Source: Qipengyuania sphaerica (GTDB taxonomy: Bacteria; Pseudomonadota; Alphaproteobacteria; Sphingomonadales; Sphingomonadaceae). From it: a stretch of DNA of 64,000 nucleotides. The DNA is taken from positions 1,302,001-1,366,000 of the forward strand of contig NZ_JAIGNR010000001.1 of the NCBI RefSeq assembly GCF_019711595.1, in the 5' to 3' direction. This document shows positions 54,106 to 64,000 of this stretch, piece by piece. Both the position numbers and the translations under genes were made by a program. The notes beneath the pieces are model-generated. The model was not told the DNA's origin. It saw nothing but the letters and a program-made list of their open reading frames with translations, and did not search any database. Numbering within the stretch: position 1 is the stretch's first letter; each line of letters begins with the position of its first letter.

Positions 54106-55233
54106 TCACCCGCCGAAAGCGGTCTTGATCTTCTCGAAGAAGCCCTTGGACTGCGGGCACTCGTCACCGGTTTCGAGCTCGCGGAACTGTTCGAGCACCG
54201 CGCGCTGTTCCTTGGAAAGCTTGGTCGGAGTTTCGACGGCGATCTCGATCACCATGTCACCGCGTCCGCGCCCCTGCAGCACGGGCATGCCAGCGCCGCG
54301 CTGGCGCAGCTGCTTGCCCGACTGGATGCCGGCTGGAATTTCGAGTGTCAGTTCCTCGCCATCGATGCCTGGAATCTCGATCGAACCGCCGAGAGCGGCC
54401 TTGGTAAAGCTGATCGGGACGCGCGTGGCGAGCGTGGTGCCCTCGCGCTGGAAGATCTCGTGCGGCTGGACGTGGACGAAGATGTAAAGATCGCCCGCAG
54501 GTGCGCCTCGCGGTCCGGCCTCGCCCTTGCCTGACAGGCGGATGCGCGTACCGGTGTCAACACCCGGCGGGATATCGACTTCGAGCTTCTGCGGGACATC
54601 AACCCGCCCTTCCCCGCGGCAATCGCGGCAAGGCGAGGTAATGACTTCGCCCGCGCCGTGGCAGTTCGGGCATGGCCGTTCGACCACGAAGAAGCCCTGT
54701 TTCGCACGGACATTGCCCTGCCCGCCGCATAGATTGCAGGTGCGCGCATGCGTGCCGGGCTGCGCGCCCGAGCCGTGGCAGGTGTCACACGGTGCGCTGA
54801 CTTCGATCTCGATCTCGGTCGACTTGCCGTGGAAGGCTTCCTCGAGCCCGATCTGCATGTCGTAGCGCAAGTCCGCGCCGCGCCGTGGCCGCGCGCGTCC
54901 GCCGCCGCCACCAAAGGCCGAACCGAATATGGTCTCGAAAATATCGCCGATGTCGCCGAAATCGGCATTGCCATGCGCCCCGCCAGCGCCCGCTCCGCCA
55001 TTCTGGAAGGCGGCATGGCCATAGCGATCGTAGGCCGCGCGCTTTTGCGGGTCCTTGAGGCAATCATAGGCGACGCTAATCGCCTTGAACTTGGCCTCGC
55101 TCTCGCTGCATCCCGGATTCTTGTCCGGGTGATGCTTCATCGCGAGCTTGCGATAGGCGCTCTTGATCGTGCCGCCATCCGCATCGCGGCTGACGCCGAG
55201 CAGTTCGTAAAAATCGATTTCAGTCGCTGACAT
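54106..55233 (-). CDS. dnaJ: chaperone DnaJ
   Basis: A 375-residue Hsp40. The J domain has HPD in MKHHPDKNPG; a Gly-rich part follows; four zinc repeats read CDTCHGSG, CNLCGGQG, CPNCHGAG and CRDCRGEG; the C-terminal substrate-binding domains complete it. It stimulates DnaK ATPase. dnaK lies 77 nt upstream on the same strand with a strong hairpin in between. Confidence 0.96.
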   Translation of the reverse strand: MSATEIDFYELLGVSRDADGGTIKSAYRKLAMKHHPDKNPGCSESEAKFKAISVAYDCLKDPQKRAAYDRYGHAAFQNGGAGAGGAHGNADFGDIGDIFETIFGSAFGGGGGRARPRRGADLRYDMQIGLEEAFHGKSTEIEIEVSAPCDTCHGSGAQPGTHARTCNLCGGQGNVRAKQGFFVVERPCPNCHGAGEVITSPCRDCRGEGRVDVPQKLEVDIPPGVDTGTRIRLSGKGEAGPRGAPAGDLYIFVHVQPHEIFQREGTTLATRVPISFTKAALGGSIEIPGIDGEELTLEIPAGIQSGKQLRQRGAGMPVLQGRGRGDMVIEIAVETPTKLSKEQRAVLEQFRELETGDECPQSKGFFEKIKTAFGG

Positions 55234-55248
55234 GCTGTCCCCTGCCCC

Positions 55249-55297
55249 AAACTCTAGCCCCCACCGGCGCGGACTTGCACCGGTGGGGGCGGAGTTT
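55249..55297 (-). terminator. long hairpin in the dnaK-dnaJ gap
   Basis: A 10-bp perfect stem (CCCCCACCGG / CCGGTGGGGG, 55258-55267 and 55280-55289) is extended by AACTC/GAGTT pairs with a small internal loop. On the minus-strand RNA it would sit between the dnaK stop and the dnaJ start, so it may terminate or process part of the dnaK transcript. Confidence 0.55.
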
Positions 55298-55310
55298 TCA
55301 TCAGGCGCCT

Positions 55311-57239
<1,929 letters not shown>

Positions 57240-57340
57240 GGATTCCCCATCTGTTTCAAATCGTTGGACGCTGCACAGCTGGTTTCCCGTAAGTGGCAAA
57301 ACCCGTCGGCAGCTCGAAATAACGGTGTATTACAGGGGCG

Positions 57341-57368
57341 ATATAGGTGCGCTTTTCCTTGGCACAAG
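57341..57368 (-). promoter_or_regulatory. possible heat-shock sigma32-type promoter for dnaK
   Basis: On the minus strand, CTTGTG (57363-57368) is followed after 15 nt by CCTATAT (57341-57347), resembling the alphaproteobacterial sigma32 pattern CTTG-N17-CYTATNT. It lies about 100 nt upstream of the dnaK ATG, within the gap to the divergent copper chaperone gene. No CIRCE element (TTAGCACTC-N9-GAGTGCTAA) is visible here. Confidence 0.4.
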
Positions 57369-57411
57369 GGATGCGCCTCGCTAGTTTTTCACACGAGAAA
57401 CGAGAGGGGAA

Positions 57412-57903
57412 ATGATGAGGAAATCAGGTTTTTTTGCAGCATGCATGCTCGCGCCGGCCTTGCTGGCGGTCTCGGCTTGCGGAGACAATGCGCCGGCAGA
57501 GGAAGCTTCTGCGGATGCAGCGGGCATCGCCGGTATCGAGATCGCGAACGCGCGGATGGTCCTGCCGCCGGTTTCGGGTAATCCGGCAGCAATCTATTTC
57601 GATCTCGACAACAAGGGCGACCGGAATATCGCTTTCCGTAGCGCCGAAGTCGAAGGGGCGGAAAGCGCCGTCATCCACGGCTCGATGATGCAGGGCGACC
57701 AGATGGTCATGAGCGAAGCCCCGCCCGTGATGGTTGAAAGGGGCGGCAGCACGAAATTCGAGCCGGGCGGCCTCCATGTGATGGTGTTCGGGCTCGGTGG
57801 GAGCCTCGCCGAGGGCGGCACCGCGAACGTGACCTTGATTGCAGCAGGCAACAGGCGCCACACATTCGAGGCCAAAATCCAGTCTGCGGGGGATGATCGC
57901 TGA
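57412..57903 (+). CDS. periplasmic copper chaperone PCu(A)C, lipoprotein form
   Basis: A 163-residue exported protein with a signal peptide ending in LLAVSACG, a lipobox with Cys about 23. The PCu(A)C copper motif is visible: HGSMMQGDQMVM followed about 20 residues later by GGLHVMVFGL. It would deliver Cu(I) to cytochrome oxidase assembly in the periplasm. It is followed, with stop-start overlap, by the HExxH protein gene. Confidence 0.9.
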   Translation: MMRKSGFFAACMLAPALLAVSACGDNAPAEEASADAAGIAGIEIANARMVLPPVSGNPAAIYFDLDNKGDRNIAFRSAEVEGAESAVIHGSMMQGDQMVMSEAPPVMVERGGSTKFEPGGLHVMVFGLGGSLAEGGTANVTLIAAGNRRHTFEAKIQSAGDDR

Positions 57904-58439
57904 ACGATCTTCGCGACCAGCTCGGCGTCGAGAGCCACGAGGAACCCGTCGCGCCCGGTTGCGCCGCGGGAGACGAACGGGCGCTGACGCCGGGCGAGGT
58001 CGCGCTGGCGCGCACCATTTTTGGCGATGCGATCGATTACGCGCGGGTCACGATCAAACGGCGCAAGTGGTTTCCGTTTCAGCCCCGCCGCATCACCATG
58101 GCCCCGCGCGGCCATTTGCATTTTCATCCCGCGTCCGAAAACTATTGCGACGATTTTTCGAAGGTCACCGTGATCCGCCAGGGGCTGCTGATCCACGAGC
58201 TCGTCCATGTCTGGCAGACGCAGACCAAAGGCGGCTGGTATCTCGTCACCCACCGCATGCCGTGGGCGCGTTACGACTACAGCCTCAAGCCGGGCTGGCC
58301 GCTGACCCGCTACGGCATCGAGCAGCAGGCGGAGATCGTCAAGCACGCCTTCCTGCTGAGGAACGGCGTGAAGCTTGCGGGTGCGTCCGATGTGTCCGCC
58401 TACGACCTGCTGGTGCGCTTCCCAGGGGCGACGGGATGA
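57900..58439 (+). CDS. HExxH-motif protein (putative zinc-binding, DUF-type), likely CTG start
   Basis: A frame of 179 codons opens right after an in-frame TGA (57894-57896). The only candidate start before the conserved-looking part is CTG at 57900, which overlaps the copper chaperone stop (CTGA); no ATG, GTG or TTG occurs until the ATG at 58098. Residues before that ATG read as a normal protein (ALTPGEVALARTIFGDAIDY), so starting there would lose a third of it. The middle has HELVH (HExxH) in LLIHELVHVWQTQ, and the start of the helical part has HLHFHPASENY. A zinc peptidase-like fold is inferred, without proof of activity. Confidence 0.7.
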   Translation: MNDLRDQLGVESHEEPVAPGCAAGDERALTPGEVALARTIFGDAIDYARVTIKRRKWFPFQPRRITMAPRGHLHFHPASENYCDDFSKVTVIRQGLLIHELVHVWQTQTKGGWYLVTHRMPWARYDYSLKPGWPLTRYGIEQQAEIVKHAFLLRNGVKLAGASDVSAYDLLVRFPGATG

Positions 58440-59041
58440 GCGAAGAAAACCGCCAAGAGGCGGAAAAGTTGGCAAAACGCCTCAACGGCTATTTTCACGC
58501 TTTGTTCGGAGCATGGCTAGGTGTCACGGCGGTTTTCTGGCTGCAGGCGTGGGGGCCGATGCGAGAACATGGGGGCGAGCCGTTAGCGCTGCCCGTCTTC
58601 CCGCTGTTCGCCGTGAGCGTGGCGGCGGGTTTCGCAGTCAACCTTCTCCCGCGATCGTGGTACGCGGTTCGCGACCCTTGCCGAGCCATCCTGTGCTATC
58701 AAAGACTGGGTATCCTTCGACTGCGCCGCTGGATCACCGATGGTGATTACGTCCGCCAGCGGGCACGTCAGCTCGACCCGGCCTATGTCGTGGACGGAGC
58801 GAAACGCGGTCTCTTGGAGCGGCTTTCAATGACCCGTGAAATCGAACGCGCGCATTTGGCGTTTCTGCTGTTCGGTCTGGCTACTGCAGTCTGTGCCGCG
58901 ACGGCGGGATGGTGGATATGGGCTGCCGCGATCACAATCAGCAACGTCGCGGTGAACCTGCTGCCTGCCCTGATGCAGCGATATACCAGGTCCCGCGTCA
59001 TGCGCATTTGCAGCATCCGGAACTCCACAGCCATTCCGTAG
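58436..59041 (+). CDS. membrane protein, possibly CrtO-type acyltransferase-like
   Basis: A 201-residue protein with about four hydrophobic spans. The ending NLLPALMQRYTRSRVMR recalls the conserved tail of glycosyl-diaponeurosporenoate acyltransferase (CrtO) family members (NxYPxMLQRYNRxR). The earlier part, RSWYAVRDPCRAILCYQRLGILRLRRWI, is compatible. The link is tentative. The start overlaps the upstream gene by 4 nt (ATGA). The frame is also open upstream but antisense-like there. Confidence 0.7.
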   Translation: MSEENRQEAEKLAKRLNGYFHALFGAWLGVTAVFWLQAWGPMREHGGEPLALPVFPLFAVSVAAGFAVNLLPRSWYAVRDPCRAILCYQRLGILRLRRWITDGDYVRQRARQLDPAYVVDGAKRGLLERLSMTREIERAHLAFLLFGLATAVCAATAGWWIWAAAITISNVAVNLLPALMQRYTRSRVMRICSIRNSTAIP

Positions 59042-59127
59042 CGTCGCTTGCCCGAAACGGTTACATTGGATACGAATGCACGCGTTGACCGGGCGGCCCA
59101 ACCCGCGCCCGGCGATGAGTCATCACA

Positions 59128-60294
59128 ATGGAGCTTAAAGACTACGGTATGAGCCGCGAGCGCGGCTACCTTTCGCATTACGAAATCGACGAGATTACCC
59201 TTCCCGAGCAGTTCGCCCCCATCGTGGAAGCTGCGGGCATATTGTCCGACCTGCTGACCACCGGCCGCGTGCGGCACTGGCTCGAAGCCCTCCCCGATCC
59301 CGAGATAGAAGAATGGGCCAAGACGGCACCCGAAGAAGAAGTCCGCACCGCCATGGTGCACTATTCCTTCCTGGTACAAGCCTATGTCTGGGGCGAACCG
59401 ACACCGCCAGCGCATCTTCCCGCCAACCTCGGCCGCCCGATGTGCGCGATCGCCGACCGGCTCGGCCAGGCACCGCTGCTGCCCTATTCGGGCTATGTGC
59501 TCGACAACTGGTACCGGCTCGACAAGTCCGGGCCCATCACGCTCGACAACATCGTGATGCACCAGAACTTCCTCGGCGGTGCGGACGAGAACTGGTTCGT
59601 GCTGGTCCATGTCGCCATTGAGGCAGAAGCCGGCGTGTTGCTCGACAATGCGGCCAAGCTGGTCACCATCGCGAAGAGCGGCGACGAGGCCGAAGCCACC
59701 CGGCTGCTGAAGGAAATGGACGAAGCGTGGGAGCGTATCTACGCCCACTTCGCGCGCATGCCCGAACAGTGCGATCCCTATATCTACTTCCACCGCGTGC
59801 GACCCTATATCCACGGCTGGGCAAACAATCCGGCGCTGGAAGGCGGCGGCCTCGTCTATGAGGGCATGGACCGCTACGAGGGCAAGCCGCAGGCCTTCCG
59901 CGGCCAGACCGGCTCGCAGTCGAGCATCGTTCCGGCGATGGACGCGCTGTTTCAGGTCGGCCACAGCGACGACCCGCTGCGCCAGTTCCTCGACGAATTG
60001 CACCAGTATCGCCCGGTCGAGCACCGCCGCTTCATCGAAGACCTCGCCAGGCAGTCAACGCTGCGCGACTTCGTTTCGGCAAGCGACAACCAGGACCTGA
60101 AGGATGCGTTCAACGCCTGTCTCGAACAGTCGGCACGCTTCCGCACCCGGCATCTCGAATATGCGGCGAGCTACATCAACAAGCAGGCCGGTTCGATCGC
60201 AGGCAACGACCCCGATGTCGGCACCGGCGGCACGCCGTTCATGAAATACCTCAAGAAGCACCGCGACGAAAACCGCGAACAGGTGGTTTCCTGA
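59128..60294 (+). CDS. indoleamine 2,3-dioxygenase-like heme protein
   Basis: A 388-residue protein matching the IDO family throughout: LLPYSGYVLDNWYRLD, FVLVHVAIEAEAG, RPYIHGWANNPAL, the substrate-loop FRGQTGSQSSIVPAMDA, and the C-terminal FRTRHLEYAASYI with H342 as proximal heme ligand, then GTGGTPFMKYLKKHRDE. IDO cleaves the tryptophan pyrrole ring to N-formylkynurenine. No kynurenine-pathway neighbours (kynU, kynB) are adjacent, so its role may differ. The next gene converges on it. Confidence 0.85.
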   Translation: MELKDYGMSRERGYLSHYEIDEITLPEQFAPIVEAAGILSDLLTTGRVRHWLEALPDPEIEEWAKTAPEEEVRTAMVHYSFLVQAYVWGEPTPPAHLPANLGRPMCAIADRLGQAPLLPYSGYVLDNWYRLDKSGPITLDNIVMHQNFLGGADENWFVLVHVAIEAEAGVLLDNAAKLVTIAKSGDEAEATRLLKEMDEAWERIYAHFARMPEQCDPYIYFHRVRPYIHGWANNPALEGGGLVYEGMDRYEGKPQAFRGQTGSQSSIVPAMDALFQVGHSDDPLRQFLDELHQYRPVEHRRFIEDLARQSTLRDFVSASDNQDLKDAFNACLEQSARFRTRHLEYAASYINKQAGSIAGNDPDVGTGGTPFMKYLKKHRDENREQVVS

Positions 60295-60304
60295 GCTGAT
60301 TACC

Positions 60305-60336
60305 CCCGGAGTGGCCTAGTCGTAGGTCACTCCGGG
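60305..60336. terminator. hairpin at the convergent dioxygenase/DUF885 junction
   Basis: CCCGGAGTG and CACTCCGGG (60305-60313, 60328-60336) form a 9-bp perfect stem with a 14-nt loop. It overlaps the last codons of the DUF885 gene and follows the dioxygenase stop, so it may end both transcripts. Confidence 0.5.
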
Positions 60337-62067
60337 CAATCCCTGCCCGCCATCGGCGATGAAGGCATCGATCCGCGCCTCGAGTGCGGGCAGCGGCACC
60401 GAACCGAGCGACAGCACGACATCGTGGAACTTGCGGATGTCGAAGTCCTCGCCGAGCGCATCCTCGGCCTTCTTGCGCACGCGGCGGATGGTCATTTCGC
60501 CCAGCTTGTAGGCGAGCGCCTGGCCGGGCCAGCTTATGTAGCGGTCTATCTCCGTGCCCACCTCGCGGTCCGAAAGCGCGGTATGGCTGGAGAGGTATTC
60601 GACCGCCTGCTCGCGCGTCCATCCATAATGGTGGATGCCCGTATCGATCACGAGCCGCGCCGCGCGCCACATCTCGTAGGATAACTGGCCGAAGCGCTCG
60701 TAGGGGTCGCGGTAAATGCCCATCTCGTTGCCGAGATATTCGACATAGAGTCCCCAGCCCTCACCGAAGCCAGAGAAATAGGTCTGGCGGCGAAAGCGCG
60801 GTGCTTCCTCCTGCTCAAGCCCGACAGCCGCTTGAAAGGAATGCCCCGGTGTGCATTCGTGCAGTGTCAGCGCGGGGATATTGTAGGTCGGGCGAGATGG
60901 CAGGTCGTGGGTGTTGATCTGGCAATATTCCAGCCCGCCCCTGCCCGCGGTGTAGAAGGGGGCGATCGCCGGATCGACCGGGCGAAGGCCATGCCGGAAG
61001 CGGGGCAGGAAACCGAAATACTCGCCTAGCTTGTCGTCGACGCGCTTGGTGGCATAGGCGGCCACACCCATCAGCTCGTCGGGCGTATCGGCGACGAACT
61101 GCGGATCGGTGCGCAGGAAGGTTATGAACTCGGCGAGAGTGCCGGTGAACTTGGCATCCTCCTTGGCCTTTTCCATCTCGGCAGTAATCCGCGACACCTC
61201 GTCAAGGCCGATCTGGTGGATCTCCTCGGCAGTCAGGTCGAGCGTCGTATATTGCCGTATCTGCTGCGCGTAATAGGCCGCGCCATCGGGAAACTCGCTC
61301 GCACCAAGCGTGGTGCGGGTCTGCGGCAGGTAGCTCGAGCGGAAGAACGCCAGCCACTCGGCATAGGCAGGCGTCACGGCATCGGCGATGGCCGCCTTGC
61401 CTTCCGCCTTGAGCCGCGCCTGGTCGGTTTCGGAAATGCGCTCGGGCATCTGGTCGAAAGGCGCCCAGAAGGGACTCATCTCGGGGAAGTCGACGACATA
61501 GGCCACGATCGAAGCATCGCGCCCCTCCAGCGTCACTCGCGGCACGGAAAAGCCGCGCTCCAGCCCCTCAGCGGCATTCGCGGTCTGCTCGGCGAAATAG
61601 CGCGGGATATCGCGCATCCGGGCGATGTAGTTTTCGTATTGCTCGACCGTCGTGAAACCCGAGGGCGAGGCAAGGTAGGACCAGAAGTTGCTGTCGCTGT
61701 CGAAGGGCATCTCCCATTCGGAAAAGCGGGCATCGCCAATGTCCGCTTCCAGCAAAGCGCGCAGGACCAGCGCGTTGGTGCGCGCCTCCTCGCTCAGGGC
61801 CGAGCTGTCGATCGCGTCGAGTTCGGCCAGGTAACGCTCGTAAGCCCGCAACCGAGCGGTTTGCGCGGCCGGCAGCACGCGGGGCATGGTGTCGCCTGCC
61901 TCCAGCGAGCCGTCGGCCTTCTCGGTGTAGCCCCATTGGGCGAGCTGGAAGTCGTAATACTCGTCCGCGAGCGCCATCACCTGCTCGTCGGCGCTGTCCT
62001 GCGCGGCGAGCGGTGCGGCAAATAGCGAGACGGCGAGGACCGCACTCTTCAAAAGGGCAGTCCTCAT
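60316..62067 (-). CDS. exported DUF885 putative metallopeptidase
   Basis: A 583-residue exported protein with a signal peptide (MRTALLKSAVLAVSLFAAPLAAQ). The DUF885 signature HECTPGHSFQAAVG and the motif EGWGLYVEYLGNEMG are present, with the C-terminal part YISWPGQALAYKLGEMTIRRVRKKAE. Members are predicted zinc carboxypeptidase-like enzymes acting in the periplasm. It follows grpE on the same strand 26 nt after its stop. Confidence 0.9.
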   Translation of the reverse strand: MRTALLKSAVLAVSLFAAPLAAQDSADEQVMALADEYYDFQLAQWGYTEKADGSLEAGDTMPRVLPAAQTARLRAYERYLAELDAIDSSALSEEARTNALVLRALLEADIGDARFSEWEMPFDSDSNFWSYLASPSGFTTVEQYENYIARMRDIPRYFAEQTANAAEGLERGFSVPRVTLEGRDASIVAYVVDFPEMSPFWAPFDQMPERISETDQARLKAEGKAAIADAVTPAYAEWLAFFRSSYLPQTRTTLGASEFPDGAAYYAQQIRQYTTLDLTAEEIHQIGLDEVSRITAEMEKAKEDAKFTGTLAEFITFLRTDPQFVADTPDELMGVAAYATKRVDDKLGEYFGFLPRFRHGLRPVDPAIAPFYTAGRGGLEYCQINTHDLPSRPTYNIPALTLHECTPGHSFQAAVGLEQEEAPRFRRQTYFSGFGEGWGLYVEYLGNEMGIYRDPYERFGQLSYEMWRAARLVIDTGIHHYGWTREQAVEYLSSHTALSDREVGTEIDRYISWPGQALAYKLGEMTIRRVRKKAEDALGEDFDIRKFHDVVLSLGSVPLPALEARIDAFIADGGQGLPGVTYD

Positions 62068-62093
62068 CGTCTCTCTCCCGATGCAGCGTGAAA

Positions 62094-62699
62094 TCAGTCC
62101 GGCTTCTTCGCCACGCCGACCATGGCCGGGCGCAACAGGCGGTCCTTGATCATGTAGCCGGCCTGCATTTCCTGCACGATGGTGCCCGGCTCGACCTCGT
62201 CGGTAGGGATTTCCATCATCGCCTGGTGCTGGTTGGGGTCAAGCGGCATGCCCTTGGCGGCAATGCGCGTGATACCGTTCTGGTTGAACACTTTTTCGAG
62301 CTCGCGCTGGGTCGCTTCGATACCGGCGACGAAACCTTTGACCTTCTCGTCCTCGCGCAATTCGGCGGGGACAGCGTCGAGCGCGCGGGCAAGGTTGTCG
62401 GCCACGCTGAGGATATCGCGAGCGAAGCCGGTGGCGGCATAATTCCGCGCATCCTGCACGTCCTTTTCCATGCGGCGACGCACGTTCTGCGTTTCCGCGC
62501 GGGCGTAGAGTGCATCCTGCTTGGCGGCTTCGAGATCGCCGCGCAGGCTGGCCAGCGCGTCCTCGATCGCTTCGTCGGCGGTTTCCGGCTCGTCCTTGCC
62601 GCCGTCGTCGCGCAAATGCTCCGGCACGCCTTCCATCTCGCGCGCCACTTCTTCGTCGACCGCCTTGTCCTGCGGTTCGGTGCTATTCTCGTTGCTCAC
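62094..62699 (-). CDS. grpE: nucleotide exchange factor GrpE
   Basis: A 201-residue DnaK cofactor. A long acidic N-terminal region leads to the helical dimerisation part (ALASLRGDLEAAKQDALYARAETQNVRRRMEKDVQDAR) and the C-terminal beta domain (GMPLDPNQHQAMMEIPTDEVEPGTIVQEMQAGYMIKDRLLRPAMVGVAK). It releases ADP from DnaK. It follows hrcA by 12 nt, an arrangement typical of alphaproteobacteria. Confidence 0.96.
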   Translation of the reverse strand: MSNENSTEPQDKAVDEEVAREMEGVPEHLRDDGGKDEPETADEAIEDALASLRGDLEAAKQDALYARAETQNVRRRMEKDVQDARNYAATGFARDILSVADNLARALDAVPAELREDEKVKGFVAGIEATQRELEKVFNQNGITRIAAKGMPLDPNQHQAMMEIPTDEVEPGTIVQEMQAGYMIKDRLLRPAMVGVAKKPD

Positions 62700-62711
62700 T
62701 GAAAAACCCTG

Positions 62712-63755
62712 TCAGCCTATTCTCTTGCCCAGTGATCGGGCCGTGAAATCCACCATGGGGACGACTCGCGCGTAATTCAACCGAGTCGGGCCGATGACAC
62801 CGAGCACGCCGACCACTTTTCCATCGCGGTCGCGATAGGGCGCGGCGATGACCGAAGAGCCCGAAAGCGAGAACAGCCGGTTTTCCCTGCCGATGAAAAT
62901 CCGCATGGCTTCGGCCTGCCGCGCATTTTCTAGGAGCGTAGCGACCGACTGCTTGTTTTCGAGATCATCGAGCAGCGATCGGACGCGGTCGATATCAGCC
63001 AGAGCGCTCTCGTCGAGCAGGTTGGCCTGACCGCGCACGATAAGAACGGGGCGGTTGGAGGCATCCTCGGTCCATGTCGCGATGCCGCGCGACACGAGAT
63101 CGCGACTGGCCTCGTCGAGCGCGCTGCGGCCGCTCGTGATTTCGCGCTCGACGAGCTGAGCCGCCTCGGCCAGCGTGCGTCCGGCAGCCTTGGCGGTGAG
63201 GAAATTGCTCGCCTGCTCGAGCGAGGTGCCGAGCGCTTCGGCCGGAAGAGCGAGGACCCGGTTCTCGACATGGCCATCCTCTCCAACCAAGACGGCCAGA
63301 ACACGGTTGGCATCGAGCGCGGTGAGCGAAATCTGCGCGAGGCGAGGCTCGCGGCGCGGGACCATGACCATGCCTGCCGCACCCGACAGGTCGGACAGCA
63401 GCGCGCTGGTCTGCTCGAGCGCGCGTTCGATGGGGCCCGGCTGACCGATCCGCTGCTCGATCGCGGCGCGTTCCTCTGCGGTGGGTTCGGCCACCTGCAT
63501 CATCGCGTCCACGAAGAGGCGCAGCCCGCTGTCGGTCGGCATGCGGCCCGCACTGGTATGCGGAGCGGCGAGGAGCCCGCGATGCTCAAGTTCGGCCAGC
63601 ACAGATCGGATCGAAGCGGGAGAGAGGTTCACCCCGCCCTCGCCTGCCAGCGCCTTGGACCCCACGGGCGAACCGCTTTCGAGATATCCCTCGACCACGA
63701 GCCGGAAAATCTCGCGGGCACGGTCGGACAGGTCGGTGAGCGGCGGGGAATTCAT
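62712..63755 (-). CDS. hrcA: heat-inducible transcription repressor HrcA
   Basis: A 347-residue repressor. The N-terminal winged helix ([28 protein letters not shown]) is followed by the effector/dimer domain ([75 protein letters not shown]). It represses chaperone genes via CIRCE, usually upstream of groESL; no CIRCE was found in this window. It forms a unit with grpE and is divergent from rph. Confidence 0.95.
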   Translation of the reverse strand: MNSPPLTDLSDRAREIFRLVVEGYLESGSPVGSKALAGEGGVNLSPASIRSVLAELEHRGLLAAPHTSAGRMPTDSGLRLFVDAMMQVAEPTAEERAAIEQRIGQPGPIERALEQTSALLSDLSGAAGMVMVPRREPRLAQISLTALDANRVLAVLVGEDGHVENRVLALPAEALGTSLEQASNFLTAKAAGRTLAEAAQLVEREITSGRSALDEASRDLVSRGIATWTEDASNRPVLIVRGQANLLDESALADIDRVRSLLDDLENKQSVATLLENARQAEAMRIFIGRENRLFSLSGSSVIAAPYRDRDGKVVGVLGVIGPTRLNYARVVPMVDFTARSLGKRIG

Positions 63756-63839
63756 GTGCCCTATCTAGCCGCTCCCCTTGCGGCCTCAAGGGGGTTGGGC
63801 CTAATCCGCCTCAGGAGATTCGACTGCATTGGAGAAAAC

Positions 63840-64000
63840 ATGCGACCTTCAGGACGCGCGCCCGACGAAATGCGCGCCATCACTATCGAAACCGGATACA
63901 CCAAGCACGCCGAGGGCAGCTGCCTGATCAGCTTCGGCGAGACCAAGGTGCTGTGCACCGCCAGCGTCGAAGAACGCATCCCGCCGTGGCTTCGCGGCAA
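63840..64000 (+). CDS. rph: ribonuclease PH, 5' part only
   Basis: The first 53 codons of RNase PH, cut by the window end. The start [51 protein letters not shown] is characteristic. The enzyme trims tRNA 3' ends phosphorolytically. GGAG lies 6 nt before the ATG at 63840. It is divergent from hrcA, a frequent neighbour pair. Confidence 0.93.
   Translation, partial: MRPSGRAPDEMRAITIETGYTKHAEGSCLISFGETKVLCTASVEERIPPWLRG

Noticed and set aside
62712..63839. CIRCE operator near hrcA
   Set aside because: The hrcA-rph gap and the hrcA-grpE junction were read for TTAGCACTC-N9-GAGTGCTAA and nothing similar was found.

Overview
The window is a chromosomal segment of an alphaproteobacterium, most likely a marine Sphingomonadales member of the Erythrobacter/Qipengyuania kind. 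The evidence is the gene content and order (lipA-ratA-cinA-ispDF-dusB-ntrBCYX-hfq-hflX-mazG), a fused tandem Hfq, the fused IspDF, high G+C by eye, and dense overlapping operons. No rRNA, CRISPR array, integrase or transposase was seen.

Layout. 1-2.4 kb: the end of an NYN-domain gene, then a minus-strand operon for inorganic carbon handling (SbtA-like bicarbonate transporter, SbtB-like PII protein, beta-carbonic anhydrase). 2.45-15.6 kb: housekeeping core with lipoate and isoprenoid synthesis, tRNA dihydrouridine synthase, two complete nitrogen two-component systems (NtrBC, NtrYX), tandem-domain Hfq, HflX and MazG. 15.6-25 kb: an accessory stretch with a decayed HsdM fragment, an 1849-residue RTX protein, a divergent LuxR-type regulator, a sulfotransferase, a small exported protein, and copies of a 20-bp repeat between the cassettes.

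24.9-32 kb: a minus-strand operon in which dacC, tmk, holB, metG, tatD, a metallo-hydrolase gene and a small membrane gene each overlap the next by 1-8 nt; an MltB-like lytic transglycosylase lies upstream. 32.2 kb: tRNA-Ser(UGA). 32.3-38.1 kb: a Kef-type antiporter, lipoamide dehydrogenase, a thioesterase, an atypical low-GC membrane gene and the PDH E2 subunit. 38.2-52.9 kb: UspA, RNase R, an exported M3 peptidase, ProRS of archaeal/eukaryal type, PhaR, alanine racemase, an MFS symporter, a NifU-like protein, CvpA, RadA and a large patatin-like protein.

53-64 kb: two small exported proteins of unknown function, the chaperone genes dnaK-dnaJ with grpE-hrcA nearby, a copper chaperone, an HExxH protein whose only plausible start is CTG, a small membrane protein, an indoleamine 2,3-dioxygenase-like protein, a DUF885 peptidase, and the first 53 codons of rph at the right edge.

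The least ordinary items are the SbtA/SbtB/carbonic anhydrase operon, the RTX-LuxR island with its palindromes and flanking repeats, the HsdM fossil, the IDO-like dioxygenase and the CTG-started gene. All family names come from reading motifs; no database search was run.
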